Source: Xylophilus rhododendri
GTDB lineage: Bacteria > Pseudomonadota > Gammaproteobacteria > Burkholderiales > Burkholderiaceae_C
Reading direction: 5' to 3'
NCBI RefSeq assembly: GCF_009906855.1
Contig: NZ_CP047650.1
Span: forward strand, 4,898,001 to 4,962,000
Length of the DNA stretch: 64,000 nt
Below the pieces are notes generated by a model that did not search any database, was not told the origin of the DNA, and saw nothing but the letters and a program-made list of their open reading frames with translations. Below are positions 45,158 through 53,400 of the stretch, in pieces (positions within the stretch are counted from its first letter, which is position 1; the number at the start of each line of letters is the position of its first letter). The position numbers and the translations under genes were made by a program.

Positions 45158-46261
45158 ATGACCACTCAGCCCACCGAAGCCCAGATCCGATCCGCCCTCG
45201 CCGGGGTGACAGACCCCAACACAGGCGAGAGCCTGGCCAGCCCGCGCGCCCTCAAAAGCGTGTCCGTGGCGCCGGACGGCGCGCTGCGCCTGGCCGTCGA
45301 GCTGGGCTATCCGGCCCGCAGCCAGCATGCGGCGCTGGCCGAAAGCCTGCGCAGCGCCGCGCTGGCCGTGCCGGGCGTGAGCCGCGTCGAGGTGGACTTC
45401 AGCCTGAAGATCGTCGCCCATTCCGTGCAGCGCGGCCTGCAGCCCATGCCCGGCGTGCGCAACATCCTGGCCGTGGCCTCCGGCAAGGGCGGCGTGGGCA
45501 AGAGCACCACCGCCGCCAACATCGCCCTGGCCCTGGCCGCCGAGGGCGCGCGGGTCGGCCTGCTCGACGCCGACATCTACGGCCCCAGCGTGCCCACCAT
45601 GATGGGCATCGCCGGCCAGAAGCCCGCCAGCACCGACGGCAAGACCATGGACCCGCTGCGCGCCCACGGCCTGCAGCTGATCTCCATCGGTTTCCTGATC
45701 GAGCCCGACCAGGCCATGATCTGGCGCGGCCCCATGGCCACCCAGGCGCTGGAGCAGCTGCTGCGCCAGACCAACTGGGACGACCTGGACTACCTGGTGG
45801 TCGACATGCCGCCCGGCACCGGCGACATCGCGCTCACCCTGTCGCAGCGCGTGCCGCTGGCCGGCGCGGTGATCGTCACCACGCCGCAGGACATCGCCCT
45901 AATCGATGCACGCAAGGGCGTGAAGATGTTCGAGAAGGTCGGCGTGCCGCTGCTGGGCGTGGTGGAGAACATGGCGGTGCATGTGTGCAGCCAGTGCGGC
46001 CATGCCGAACACATCTTCGGCGAGGGCGGCGGCCAGCGCATCGCCGCCGACTACGGCATGCCTTATCTCGGCGCGCTGCCGCTGGCGCTGGCCATCCGCC
46101 AGCAGGCCGACGGCGGCACGCCCACCGTGGCGGCCGAGCCGGACGGCGCCCATGCGGCGCTCTACAAGGACATCGCACGCAAGGTGGCGGTGGGCATCGC
46201 CGGCAAGGGCAAGGATTACTCGGCACGTTTCCCGAGCATCACCGTCAGCCAGAACACCTGA
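45158..46261 (+). CDS. apbC: Mrp/ApbC iron-sulphur cluster carrier ATPase
   Basis: A 367-residue cytoplasmic P-loop ATPase that binds and delivers 4Fe-4S clusters. An N-terminal MIP18-like domain (about 5-85) precedes the Mrp ATPase with the deviant Walker A GKGGVGKSTTAANIALALA (from 109), LLDADIYGPSVPTM, and DYLVVDMPPGTGDIALTLSQ. The cluster ligands are in VHVCSQCGHAEHIFG. Start at MTTQPTEAQIRSAL. This conserved housekeeping gene sits between two groups of candidate effector genes. Confidence 0.95.
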   Translation: MTTQPTEAQIRSALAGVTDPNTGESLASPRALKSVSVAPDGALRLAVELGYPARSQHAALAESLRSAALAVPGVSRVEVDFSLKIVAHSVQRGLQPMPGVRNILAVASGKGGVGKSTTAANIALALAAEGARVGLLDADIYGPSVPTMMGIAGQKPASTDGKTMDPLRAHGLQLISIGFLIEPDQAMIWRGPMATQALEQLLRQTNWDDLDYLVVDMPPGTGDIALTLSQRVPLAGAVIVTTPQDIALIDARKGVKMFEKVGVPLLGVVENMAVHVCSQCGHAEHIFGEGGGQRIAADYGMPYLGALPLALAIRQQADGGTPTVAAEPDGAHAALYKDIARKVAVGIAGKGKDYSARFPSITVSQNT

Positions 46262-46280
46262 GGCCACGCGCCGGGCGGGG

Positions 46281-46343
46281 TTCGGCAAACAGGGCAGGGC
46301 TGCGCCAGCGGCATGGACGGCGGCCGCAGCGGGCCGGGAGACT
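46281..46343 (+). promoter_or_regulatory. PIP-box-like hrp promoter
   Basis: TTCGG (46281-46285), 15 bases, TGCGC (46301-46305), 32 bases, GAGACT (46338-46343), the same -10-like hexamer as at 18164. One mismatch in the second half-site. Confidence 0.6.
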
Positions 46344-46384
46344 CGCGGGTTCGTCCCACCTGTTTCCGACCGGAAGGCCCCGCC

Positions 46385-47755
46385 ATGGACTTCTATCCAC
46401 CATCCCTCGTCCGCCTCCCCGACGACTTTTTCTGGCCCGCCAAGCTGTCGATCGAGGAGACGCATCAGTTCTCCCCGCCTCATGCGCCCAAGGCCGGTGT
46501 GCCGCAATCGCATCCCCTGGCGCATGCGCTGGGCGACATCGTCTGCACCCCGGACCATGGCTTCGCGCCGCCCGTGCCGCTGCATGTCTTCGCAGACCTG
46601 CTCGAAGACATCGCCTGGGCGCCGCGCGAGGACTTCCCCCGCATCGCGCGGCTGCTGGCCCGCGCCCTGGGCCTGGTGCTGCCGCCGCCCAAGGCCTTGC
46701 GCGGATCGGGCTTCGGCCGGCGCCTGCGGGCGCAGCCGCCGCAGGCCTGCGGCCTGAGCGAGCTGCTGACGGCGCTCGGTGCCAGCAGCCGCTCGCGCCG
46801 GCCCGACCGGCCCGAGGACCGCAGGCGCTGGTCGCTGGCCTTCGAGCGCGCGCTGGCCGAAGGCCACGATGACGATGCCGCGCAGCGCAGGGCCGATCTG
46901 CTTGCCTGTGTGCTGCTGCTGCGCTACGCCTTCGGCGGGCCGGCCTGCGAACTCTCGCCCCGTTATGACTGGCTGCGCCACCAGATGTGCACGCCGGTGC
47001 AGGACCCCGCGGCGGTGGAGGACCTGATCCACGACGCGATGTTCCGCAACCTCTACACCCGCATGGCGGCCCTGTCGATGCCGGTCGCGCCACGCCGCGC
47101 CGCGCTGCAGGGGATGCGCGAGAAACGGGACGCCGGCCTGTGGGACGCCGAGCAGTACCGTGGCGGCATGCTGCATGCCTTCGACACGATGGCCGGCGCG
47201 ATCCGATGGGCCGCCGGCATGCCGCCAGAGGACACCGAAGCCGTGGCGCCGGTGGCGGCTTCGGATCCGGTTCCGGCATGGCCTTGCGCGGGCCCGCCGC
47301 TGTTCCATGACAACACCGCGTTCGAGAAGCTGGGCATCGCCCAGGAACTGCACGGCCATGCCGCCGCGCTGCGCCAGGCCTGGTGCAGCGAGCTGCTGGC
47401 CAGCAAGGGCCAGCGCGACTGGCAGGAGGAGTCGAAGCAGGGCATCGAGGCGCTCTGGCCCGATGCCCTGCCCATCATGCTGGTGGAAACCGCGGCGCGC
47501 GCAACGCCGATGCAGCGCCTGCATCGCATGCAGACGCTGGGGCGGCAGCTGCTGGTGTTCTTCGAACTCTGTGCCGTCGCCTGCGGCACCGCGGCGGCCG
47601 ATACGCAGCGCCTGCTTGCCTGGATGCGGGTCCGAATCGACGAGGCGGTGGCGCATTTCGACTGGGCGATCGGCCAGGTGCAGACCGTCTCGCCGCTTCG
47701 GGAGACCGGCCAGGCCTGCGGCGAGCCGGCGGGTGTGGCGCCTGCCGGCCTGTGA
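46385..47755 (+). CDS. candidate type III effector (family C1)
   Basis: A 456-residue protein, first of three tandem paralogues. Blocks shared with the third copy: LGDIVCTPDHGFAPP (LQDIVCTTGHGFEP there). Shared with both copies: LLLRYAFGGPACELSPRY and the region DAMFRNLYTRMAALSM ... EQYRGGMLHAFDTMAGAI (about 215-275). Shared with the second copy: LGIAQELHGHAAALRQAWCSEL (about 315-336) and a C-terminal LLVFFELCAVACGTAAADTQ unit that resembles the FQRCLS repeat of family B. The start MDFYPPSL follows the leader GGAAGGCCCCGCC. All-helical, no catalytic motif seen. The effector role is inferred. Confidence 0.68.
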   Translation: MDFYPPSLVRLPDDFFWPAKLSIEETHQFSPPHAPKAGVPQSHPLAHALGDIVCTPDHGFAPPVPLHVFADLLEDIAWAPREDFPRIARLLARALGLVLPPPKALRGSGFGRRLRAQPPQACGLSELLTALGASSRSRRPDRPEDRRRWSLAFERALAEGHDDDAAQRRADLLACVLLLRYAFGGPACELSPRYDWLRHQMCTPVQDPAAVEDLIHDAMFRNLYTRMAALSMPVAPRRAALQGMREKRDAGLWDAEQYRGGMLHAFDTMAGAIRWAAGMPPEDTEAVAPVAASDPVPAWPCAGPPLFHDNTAFEKLGIAQELHGHAAALRQAWCSELLASKGQRDWQEESKQGIEALWPDALPIMLVETAARATPMQRLHRMQTLGRQLLVFFELCAVACGTAAADTQRLLAWMRVRIDEAVAHFDWAIGQVQTVSPLRETGQACGEPAGVAPAGL

Positions 47756-47759
47756 AGCT
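47697..47759 (+). promoter_or_regulatory. PIP-box-like hrp promoter
   Basis: TTCGG (47697-47701), 15 bases, TGCGG (47717-47721), 32 bases, GAAGCT (47754-47759). One mismatch in the second half-site. Lies within the 3' end of family C1, ending 36 bases before the C2 start. Confidence 0.6.
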
Positions 47760-47795
47760 CGCGCCTTCTTTTTTTCCGTCGAGGAAAGCCGCGCC

Positions 47796-48794
47796 ATGGA
47801 CCTGCCCCCTCTCTCCTCTCGTCCCGTCACTCCGCCCGTGACCGACCCGTCCGCTGCCCAGGCGGCACAGCCCGGGCAGGAGCCGCAGCCGGATGCACAG
47901 GCGCAGTCCTGGCCCTTGGCGGATGCGCTGGCCCGTGGCGACGCCTGCTGGACCGCATCTGCGGACCTCGACGCCGAGGCCAGGGCGCTGCTGGTGCAAT
48001 CGGTGCGGGAGCAGTTGCGGCTGCTGCGTTTCGCCTTCGGCGGCCGGGTGGGCGACCCCACACAGGACGATCTGCGCCGGCGCGAGGCCCTGTATCCGGT
48101 CGTGCGCAACGTGCAGACGGACCAGGAGGTGATCCACGACGGCCTCATCGCCCTGTTGTTCGCCGATATGGAGAAGCTCGCGATCGACGTGCGCGAGTTG
48201 CGGGCGAGGGCGCAGGAGGCACGCCAGGACCGGCTCTCCGGCCGCCTGGGCATGCTGCACTACCGCGGTTTGATGGAATTCCTCTTCCACGAGCTGGACC
48301 GCTGGCTGCAGCCTTCGGAGGCCGCCCGGGGGCCCTTCGACTATTACCGTGAACTGGGCCTGCCGCGCTACCTTCACACCCACGCCGCCGCACTGGAGGC
48401 CGACTGGTGCCGGGAGCTGGACGATATGCGGACAGACCCGCCGCGCTGGCATGAGCGTGCCTCGACCCGTGCCAATGTGTTCTGGTCCACCGCGCTGCTG
48501 CGCATGCACCTGGAGCGGTCGTCGCGCAACCATCCCGCCGGCATGGTGTTCACCATCAGCGTGCTGCGCGAGCAGTTGCGCAGGCTGTTCGAGCATGGCC
48601 TGGACAGCTGCGGCATCGCGGCAGCCGACCGGCCGGCGCTGCGCGATCTGGCCATGCGCCAGGTCGCGTCGGTGGCTCGGCAAATGTTCATCACCCTGGG
48701 GCCGGGCACCGGCTCGCAGGCCAGCGTGGAAGTCGCGGCGCCGACCGGCAATCCCCGCGCCGGCTCGACGCCGCGGCGGCACGAGCCGTCCTGA
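47796..48794 (+). CDS. candidate type III effector (family C2)
   Basis: A 332-residue paralogue of its neighbours. After a Pro/Ser/Gln-rich N-terminus (MDLPPLSSRPVTPP; about 1-45) come LRLLRFAFGGRVGDP (about 74-88), VIHDGLIALLFADMEKLAID, LHYRGLMEFLFHEL, LGLPRYLHTHAAALEADWCREL and the C-terminal LRRLFEHGLDSCGIAAADRP unit. Compared with C1 it lacks the VCTxxHGF block of about 100 residues. The leader GAGGAAAGCCGCGCC before the ATG matches those of C1 and C3. Own PIP-like promoter. Function unknown. Confidence 0.68.
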   Translation: MDLPPLSSRPVTPPVTDPSAAQAAQPGQEPQPDAQAQSWPLADALARGDACWTASADLDAEARALLVQSVREQLRLLRFAFGGRVGDPTQDDLRRREALYPVVRNVQTDQEVIHDGLIALLFADMEKLAIDVRELRARAQEARQDRLSGRLGMLHYRGLMEFLFHELDRWLQPSEAARGPFDYYRELGLPRYLHTHAAALEADWCRELDDMRTDPPRWHERASTRANVFWSTALLRMHLERSSRNHPAGMVFTISVLREQLRRLFEHGLDSCGIAAADRPALRDLAMRQVASVARQMFITLGPGTGSQASVEVAAPTGNPRAGSTPRRHEPS

Positions 48795-48824
48795 GGACAG
48801 GCATGCCGGCCGGGCGCGGGCGGT

Positions 48825-48887
48825 TTCGGGTCGGCCCGGGAGCACTGCGCATCGACGCGGCCGCTGCCCGGAGCGCTCGGGGAAGCT
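48825..48887 (+). promoter_or_regulatory. PIP-box-like hrp promoter with 16-base spacer
   Basis: TTCGG (48825-48829), 16 bases, TGCGC (48846-48850), 31 bases, GAAGCT (48882-48887), the same -10-like hexamer as at 47754. It deviates by one mismatch and one extra spacer base, so it may be weak. Confidence 0.5.
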
Positions 48888-48923
48888 CCTGCTCCCGCCA
48901 CTTCCTTTGAAGAAAGCCCCGCC

Positions 48924-49898
48924 ATGGCCTTGCCTCCGCTGCTGCGCGCCGACAGGCGTCATTCGCTGTTCATCGACGAGACGCCGGACACCGGTCGGCC
49001 ACCTTCGCCCCCGGAGCCCCGGCCCGATGCCGCGCCGGCCTCGCCGCTGGCGAGCGAGCTGCAGGACATCGTCTGCACGACCGGCCATGGCTTCGAGCCG
49101 GCGCTGTCGGTCGTCGATTTCGAAAGCCTCGTCGGCTGCATGCCCTATGTGCCTGCGCGCAGCCTCGAAGAGCTGGCGCGGCTGCTGGGCCGGGCGCTGG
49201 GCATCGTGATCCCGGTGCTGGGCGATGCCCGGCGCAAGGAAATCGGCTGCCGGCTGCGGGCCTGGCCGCTCGCGCGCCCCTGCATTGCGGAACTGCTGGC
49301 GCTGCTGCTGCCAGAGAGCGAGGGGCAGGAAGCGGCCTCGCTGCCGAATCGAAGGGCCTGGCAGGCCGCGTTCCGCCGGGCCCTGGTGCGCGGGGACGGG
49401 GCCTTGCCCGCTCCACTGAGTCTGCGCGAACGCCTGAAGCTGTGGGCCGATCTGCGCGAGCAGATCATGTTGATGCGTTATGCCTTCGGCGGCAGCGTCT
49501 GCCGGCTCACGCCCTTTTATCTGCAGTTCTGCGAGGAAATGCGCTCGTCGCGCATGACGGCGGCGCAGAGCGTGGAACTGGCCAACGACTGTCTGATCGC
49601 GCTGCTGTTCCAGCGCATGGCTTCTCTGTCCATCGACTGCGCGAACCTCCAGATGTTTGCCCTGCAGCTGCGCGCGCAACATTTCGCGGGGACCATGAGC
49701 ACCGAGCACTACCGGGCGCGCATGGCGGTGCTTTTCGGGGCGATGGCCGAGGTGGTCGCTCCCGGAACCTCGGGGAAATCCGAAGGCGCAGGCGCCGCCA
49801 CCGGGCCGGCAGACGGCGATGCACCTTCGGCTTCAGCGCAGGTAGGCCCCGCCGTTGACATCCAGGGTGGTGCCGGTCACGAAGGAAGACAGCTCTGA
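48924..49898 (+). CDS. candidate type III effector (family C3), 3'-truncated
   Basis: A 324-residue paralogue with MALPPLLRADRR start, LQDIVCTTGHGFEPA (about 45-59), IMLMRYAFGGSVCRLTPFY, LIALLFQRMASLSIDCANL and EHYRARMAVLFGAMAEVV. It then lacks the C-terminal HAAALxxxWC and terminal repeat present in C1 and C2. Its last about 22 residues are read antisense through the end of the convergent dehydrogenase gene, so the original 3' end seems lost. Leader GAAGAAAGCCCCGCC. It may be a decaying copy or a functional short form. Confidence 0.6.
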   Translation: MALPPLLRADRRHSLFIDETPDTGRPPSPPEPRPDAAPASPLASELQDIVCTTGHGFEPALSVVDFESLVGCMPYVPARSLEELARLLGRALGIVIPVLGDARRKEIGCRLRAWPLARPCIAELLALLLPESEGQEAASLPNRRAWQAAFRRALVRGDGALPAPLSLRERLKLWADLREQIMLMRYAFGGSVCRLTPFYLQFCEEMRSSRMTAAQSVELANDCLIALLFQRMASLSIDCANLQMFALQLRAQHFAGTMSTEHYRARMAVLFGAMAEVVAPGTSGKSEGAGAATGPADGDAPSASAQVGPAVDIQGGAGHEGRQL

Positions 49899-50587
49899 GG
49901 CCAGGAACAGGCAGGCCCCGGCCACCTCCGATGGATGGCCCGCCCGCCGCAGCGGCCAGGCCTGCGCCTTCTCGTGCTTGCTCTCGTCGGTCGAGCCGCT
50001 GCGCGAGAAGTCGGTGAGGATCAGCCCCGGGCATACCGCGTTGGCGCGGATGTTGTCCGGCCCCAGCTCCAGCGCCATGGAGCGGGTGAGCCCCAGCACC
50101 CCGGCCTTGGCGGCGCAGTAGTGGGCGCCGCCGAACACACCGCCGCCCTGCTGCGCCGACATCGAGGACACATTGACGATGGAGCCGGCGCGCGCCGCCC
50201 GCATCGCCGGCAGCACTGCCTGCGACATCTGCAGCGTGCCGCGCAGGATCACGTCGGTGATGCGTTGGTAGTCGGCCGTGTCGATCTCGCAGAAGGCGCG
50301 TTTCTGTGTCACGCCGGCGTTGTTGATCAATACGTCGATCCTGCCGCCGCCCCAGGCCAGGGCCTGGGCGGCGGCGGCCTGGCAGTCCTCGGCGCGGGTC
50401 ACGTCGCAGCGCAGGCCGATCGCCTGGGGCCGAGGGACTCGGCGGCCAGGCGGACTTCCTCGCCGTCCATGTCCAGCATCGCCACCCGCGCGCCGTGGGC
50501 GATGCAGAGTTCGGCCGTCGCCTTGCCGATGCCGCGTGCGCGGCCCGCGCCGGTGATCATCACCAGCTTGCCTTCGAGCAATGTCAT
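49833..50587 (-). pseudogene. short-chain dehydrogenase/reductase with a frameshift
   Basis: A classical SDR of about 250 residues split into two frames. The N-terminal part starts MTLLEGKLVMITGAGRARGIGKATAE (cofactor motif), then frame is lost at a run of four C (50426-50429 on the plus strand). Adding one base restores GPQAIGLRCDVTRAEDCQAA and the rest: VLINNAGVTQKRAF, Ser in VNVSSMSAQQGG, active-site Tyr/Lys in YCAAKAGVLGL, and the C-terminal FVTGTTLDVNGGAYLR. It may be a real one-base deletion or a homopolymer sequencing error. It precedes nothing else in its direction; the 3' end overlaps the C3 gene. Confidence 0.85.
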
Positions 50588-50597
50588 CGCGGGGCTT

Positions 50598-51557
50598 TCA
50601 GTCGGCGGTGATGTTGGCTTCGGCGGCGATCTTCTTCCACATGGGGATGTCGCGTGCGTTCTCTTCGGCCTGTGCCTTTCCGTCGAGGAAGTCCACCGTG
50701 ATGCCCAGGGCGAGCAGCTTGGAGACCACGTCGGGCTCGGCCAGCGCTTCCTTGAGCGCGCCGGCCACCTTGTCCACCATGGGGGCGGGCACGCCGGCCG
50801 GCATGTACATCACCCAGCTCAGCAGCTGGTCGAAATCGATGCCCTGTTCCTTGTAGCTGGCCACCTGCGGCAGGCTGGGCGAGCGCTGGGTGCAGACCGC
50901 CAGGGGCTTGAGCTTGCCTTCCTTCACGAAGGGCGTGCCGGTGGCCATGTCGACGAAACCGACGGTGATGTGGCCGCCCAGCATGTCCGTCATGATCTGG
51001 CTGGCGCCTTTGTAGGGCACATGCACCAGCTTCACGCCGGCCTTCTGCGCCAGCACCTCGGCGCAGAAATGGCCGGTGGAGCCCAGGCCCCAGGTGGCGT
51101 ATTGCACCGTGCCGGGCCTGGCCTTGGCCAGCGCCAGGAACTCCTTGAGGTTGTTGGCCGGATAGTCGTTGGTGGCCACCATCAGGATGGAGGAGGTGCC
51201 GATGCGGCCCACGGTGGTGAAGCTCTTGAGCGGGTCGTAGGGCAGCTTGGGATAGATGGCCGGCGCCAGCAGGTGGGTGGACATGCCGCCGATCGAGAGG
51301 TTGTAGCCGTCCGCCGGCGCCATCGCGGCGGTGTGCGCGCCCAGCGTGCCGGCCGCGCCGGGCTTGTTCTCGACGATCACCGCCTGGTTGAGGATCTTGC
51401 CCATGCGCTCGGCCAGCAGCCGGCCCAGCACATCGCCGCCGCCGCCGGCCGCGAAGGGCAGCAGCATGCGGATGGGTTTGTTGGGGTAGTCGCCGGTCTG
51501 CGCGGATGCCAGGCATGCGGCGGCCGCCAGCGCGGCGGCCAGCAGGAATTTCTTCAT
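50598..51557 (-). CDS. Bug-family periplasmic solute receptor (LacI cluster)
   Basis: A 319-residue TTT-type receptor. Signal peptide to about residue 19 (ACLASA), then YPNKPIRMLLPFAAGGGGDVLGRLL and the conserved NKPGAAGTLGAH loop; ends MWKKIAAEANITAD. It is ten bases from the frameshifted SDR gene and 44 bases after the LacI regulator gene, same direction, so probably one transcript. Ligand unknown; the cluster suggests a carboxylate handled by SDR, VOC and cupin enzymes. Confidence 0.92.
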   Translation of the reverse strand: MKKFLLAAALAAAACLASAQTGDYPNKPIRMLLPFAAGGGGDVLGRLLAERMGKILNQAVIVENKPGAAGTLGAHTAAMAPADGYNLSIGGMSTHLLAPAIYPKLPYDPLKSFTTVGRIGTSSILMVATNDYPANNLKEFLALAKARPGTVQYATWGLGSTGHFCAEVLAQKAGVKLVHVPYKGASQIMTDMLGGHITVGFVDMATGTPFVKEGKLKPLAVCTQRSPSLPQVASYKEQGIDFDQLLSWVMYMPAGVPAPMVDKVAGALKEALAEPDVVSKLLALGITVDFLDGKAQAEENARDIPMWKKIAAEANITAD

Positions 51558-51600
51558 CGTGTGTCTCCTTGGTTTTTGGAAAAGCCTCAGGGCCGGGCGG

Positions 51601-52704
51601 TCATGGCCTGGTGGCGGCCTTCTTCGCCTTTTTGGTCTCGGCCGGCGCTGGCGCGGCCGTCGTGTCCGCCGCGTGCGAACGCGCCAGCGGTGCGCAGGAT
51701 TCGCGCAGCACCAGCTGGGTGGTGATGACGATGCGCTCGGGTTCCGGGGCCACCTGCGGGTTCAGGCGTTTGAGCAGCAGCTCCGCCGCGGCGGAGCCCA
51801 CCGCGTCGAAATCCCAGGTCAGCGAGGTGATGGCAGGCGTCACCAGCTGCGAGATGTCGGTGTCGCCCACGCTGATCACGCTGATGTCCTGCGCCGCCGA
51901 CATGCCCGAATGCCGCATGCCCTGCAGCACGCCCGACAGGATGCGGGTGCCCAGGCAGACGAAGGCGGTCGGCGCCTCCCTGGAGGAGAGCAGGGCCAGC
52001 GACTCGCTGAAGGCGAACTCCATGGCCGAGGGCTCGCAGCGGATCAGCCGCTCCACCGGCTGCAGGCCGCGTTCGGCGAAGGCATCGCGAAAGCCCGCGA
52101 TGCGTTCGCGGCCCGGGCGCAGCAGCTGTCCCGGCGTGAGCAGGGCGATGCGGCGGTGGCCCAGGTCCAGCAGGTAGCGGGTGGCCTGCAGCGCGCCGTG
52201 GAAATGGTCCACATGCACGCCGCTGCCGTGCTCGCCGAAATCGCGGTCCAGGGCCACCACCGGCAGGCCCTGCTCGCGCAGTTCGTCGAGCAGCTCGGGC
52301 CGCTCCATCTCGCAGGCGCCCAGGATCAGCCCGTCGACCCGGCGGCGGCGGAAGAAATCGATCATGGCCTTCTCGCGCTGGCCCTCGTTGTTGGTGTTGG
52401 CCAGCAGCAGGGCGCAGCCGTCGCGCTGCAGCCGCGCCTCGATCGCCTTGATGATGCGGGCGTAGAGCGGGTTGGAGAAGTCCGACACCAGCAGCCCGAT
52501 CACGCCGGTGGACTGGGTGCGCATGCTCTGGGCGATGGCGTCCGGCGTGTAGCCCAGGCGCCGCGCGGCCTCCTGCACCGCGGCGATCGCCTGCTCGCTC
52601 ACCCGGCCGGCCCGGTTGAAAGCGCGCGAGGCGGTGCCCACCGAGACCCCGGCGGCGGCGGCGACATCGCGGATCGTGGCGCGGCCCTTGCGTTCTGGCT
52701 TCAT
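51601..52704 (-). CDS. LacI-family repressor
   Basis: A 367-residue LacI-type regulator. The N-terminal helix-turn-helix is in ATIRDVAAAAGVSVGTASRAFN (residues about 9-30; given in pieces: RDVAAAAGVS, GTASRAFN), with the hinge SEQAIAAVQEAARRLGYTPDAIAQSM. The periplasmic-binding-like domain (about 65-335) shows GVIGLLVSDFSNPLYARI. The C-terminal 30 residues are Ala/Lys-rich. Palindromes with AAACGTTT cores lie before this gene, the VOC gene and between SDR and SnoaL genes, marking its likely regulon. Confidence 0.92.
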   Translation of the reverse strand: MKPERKGRATIRDVAAAAGVSVGTASRAFNRAGRVSEQAIAAVQEAARRLGYTPDAIAQSMRTQSTGVIGLLVSDFSNPLYARIIKAIEARLQRDGCALLLANTNNEGQREKAMIDFFRRRRVDGLILGACEMERPELLDELREQGLPVVALDRDFGEHGSGVHVDHFHGALQATRYLLDLGHRRIALLTPGQLLRPGRERIAGFRDAFAERGLQPVERLIRCEPSAMEFAFSESLALLSSREAPTAFVCLGTRILSGVLQGMRHSGMSAAQDISVISVGDTDISQLVTPAITSLTWDFDAVGSAAAELLLKRLNPQVAPEPERIVITTQLVLRESCAPLARSHAADTTAAPAPAETKKAKKAATRP

Positions 52705-52717
52705 CTGCTGTCCTGAT

Positions 52718-52730
52718 AGAAACGTTTCTA
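52718..52730. promoter_or_regulatory. LacI-type operator 1 (AGAAACGTTTCTA)
   Basis: GAAACGTTTC is a perfect palindrome 14-15 bases upstream of the repressor start, the right type for LacI-family proteins; suggests autoregulation. Confidence 0.7.
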
Positions 52731-52818
52731 CGGTGAATCGAATGGTGTCGCAATCGTAGCGCTACATCATGGTGATAAACCCTGAGTGGCCTCCAAAGAC
52801 CGTTCCAGCAAAATGAGC

Positions 52819-52830
52819 GAGAACGTTTCT
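52819..52830. promoter_or_regulatory. LacI-type operator 2 (near-perfect)
   Basis: GAGAACGTTTCT differs by one base from the palindrome AGAAACGTTTCT, 16 bases before the VOC-protein start. Confidence 0.6.
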
Positions 52831-52845
52831 ACAAAGAGGTATCGC

Positions 52846-53400
52846 ATGAGTCGTTTTCTGGGTGGCGCGCGGCAGGTGGGTTTCGTGGTCCACGACATCG
52901 AGGCGGCCATGGCCCACTGGCACCGGGTGCTGGGCGTGGGGCCCTGGTTCTACAAGGAGGACGTGGGCACGACCGAGTTCAGCTACTACGGCAAGCTTTC
53001 GGCGATACCGCGGCTGTCGATCGCCCTGGCCAACTCCGGCGACCTGCAGATCGAGCTGATCCAGCAGCGCAACGATGCGCCCTCGCTCTACCTCGACAGC
53101 CTGCGCCGCTCGGGGGAGGGCGCCCAGCACATCGCCTGGTGGACCGAGGATCGTTTCGACATCCTGGCCCGCCAGCTGCTGGACGCCGGCTATGTGGAAG
53201 GCCACGCCGGCCGCATGGGCCAGCGCGGTCGCTTCGCCTACTACCTGCATCCGGACCTGCCCAGCGGCATGGTCGAGCTGTCGGAGACCTCGGGCGGCAA
53301 GGGCGAGTATTTCCAGAAGATCGCGGCCGCTTCGCGCGATTGGGATGGCCGCGAGCCGGTGCGGGTGATGTCCGCTGCCCCGGCAGCTGGCGCGTCCTAG
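52846..53400 (+). CDS. VOC-superfamily protein (glyoxalase-like)
   Basis: A 184-residue vicinal-oxygen-chelate protein with paired beta-alpha-beta modules: RQVGFVVHDIEAAMAHWHRVLGVGPWFY, QIELIQQRND, GAQHIAWWTEDRFD and GMVELSETS. The metal-ligand pattern His ... Glu ... His ... Glu is visible. Members include epimerases, dioxygenases and isomerases; the substrate is unknown. Start at MSRFLGGARQ with GAGG upstream; an earlier in-frame ATG would place operator 2 within the gene. Its stop overlaps the convergent SDR stop by four bases. Confidence 0.85.
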   Translation: MSRFLGGARQVGFVVHDIEAAMAHWHRVLGVGPWFYKEDVGTTEFSYYGKLSAIPRLSIALANSGDLQIELIQQRNDAPSLYLDSLRRSGEGAQHIAWWTEDRFDILARQLLDAGYVEGHAGRMGQRGRFAYYLHPDLPSGMVELSETSGGKGEYFQKIAAASRDWDGREPVRVMSAAPAAGAS

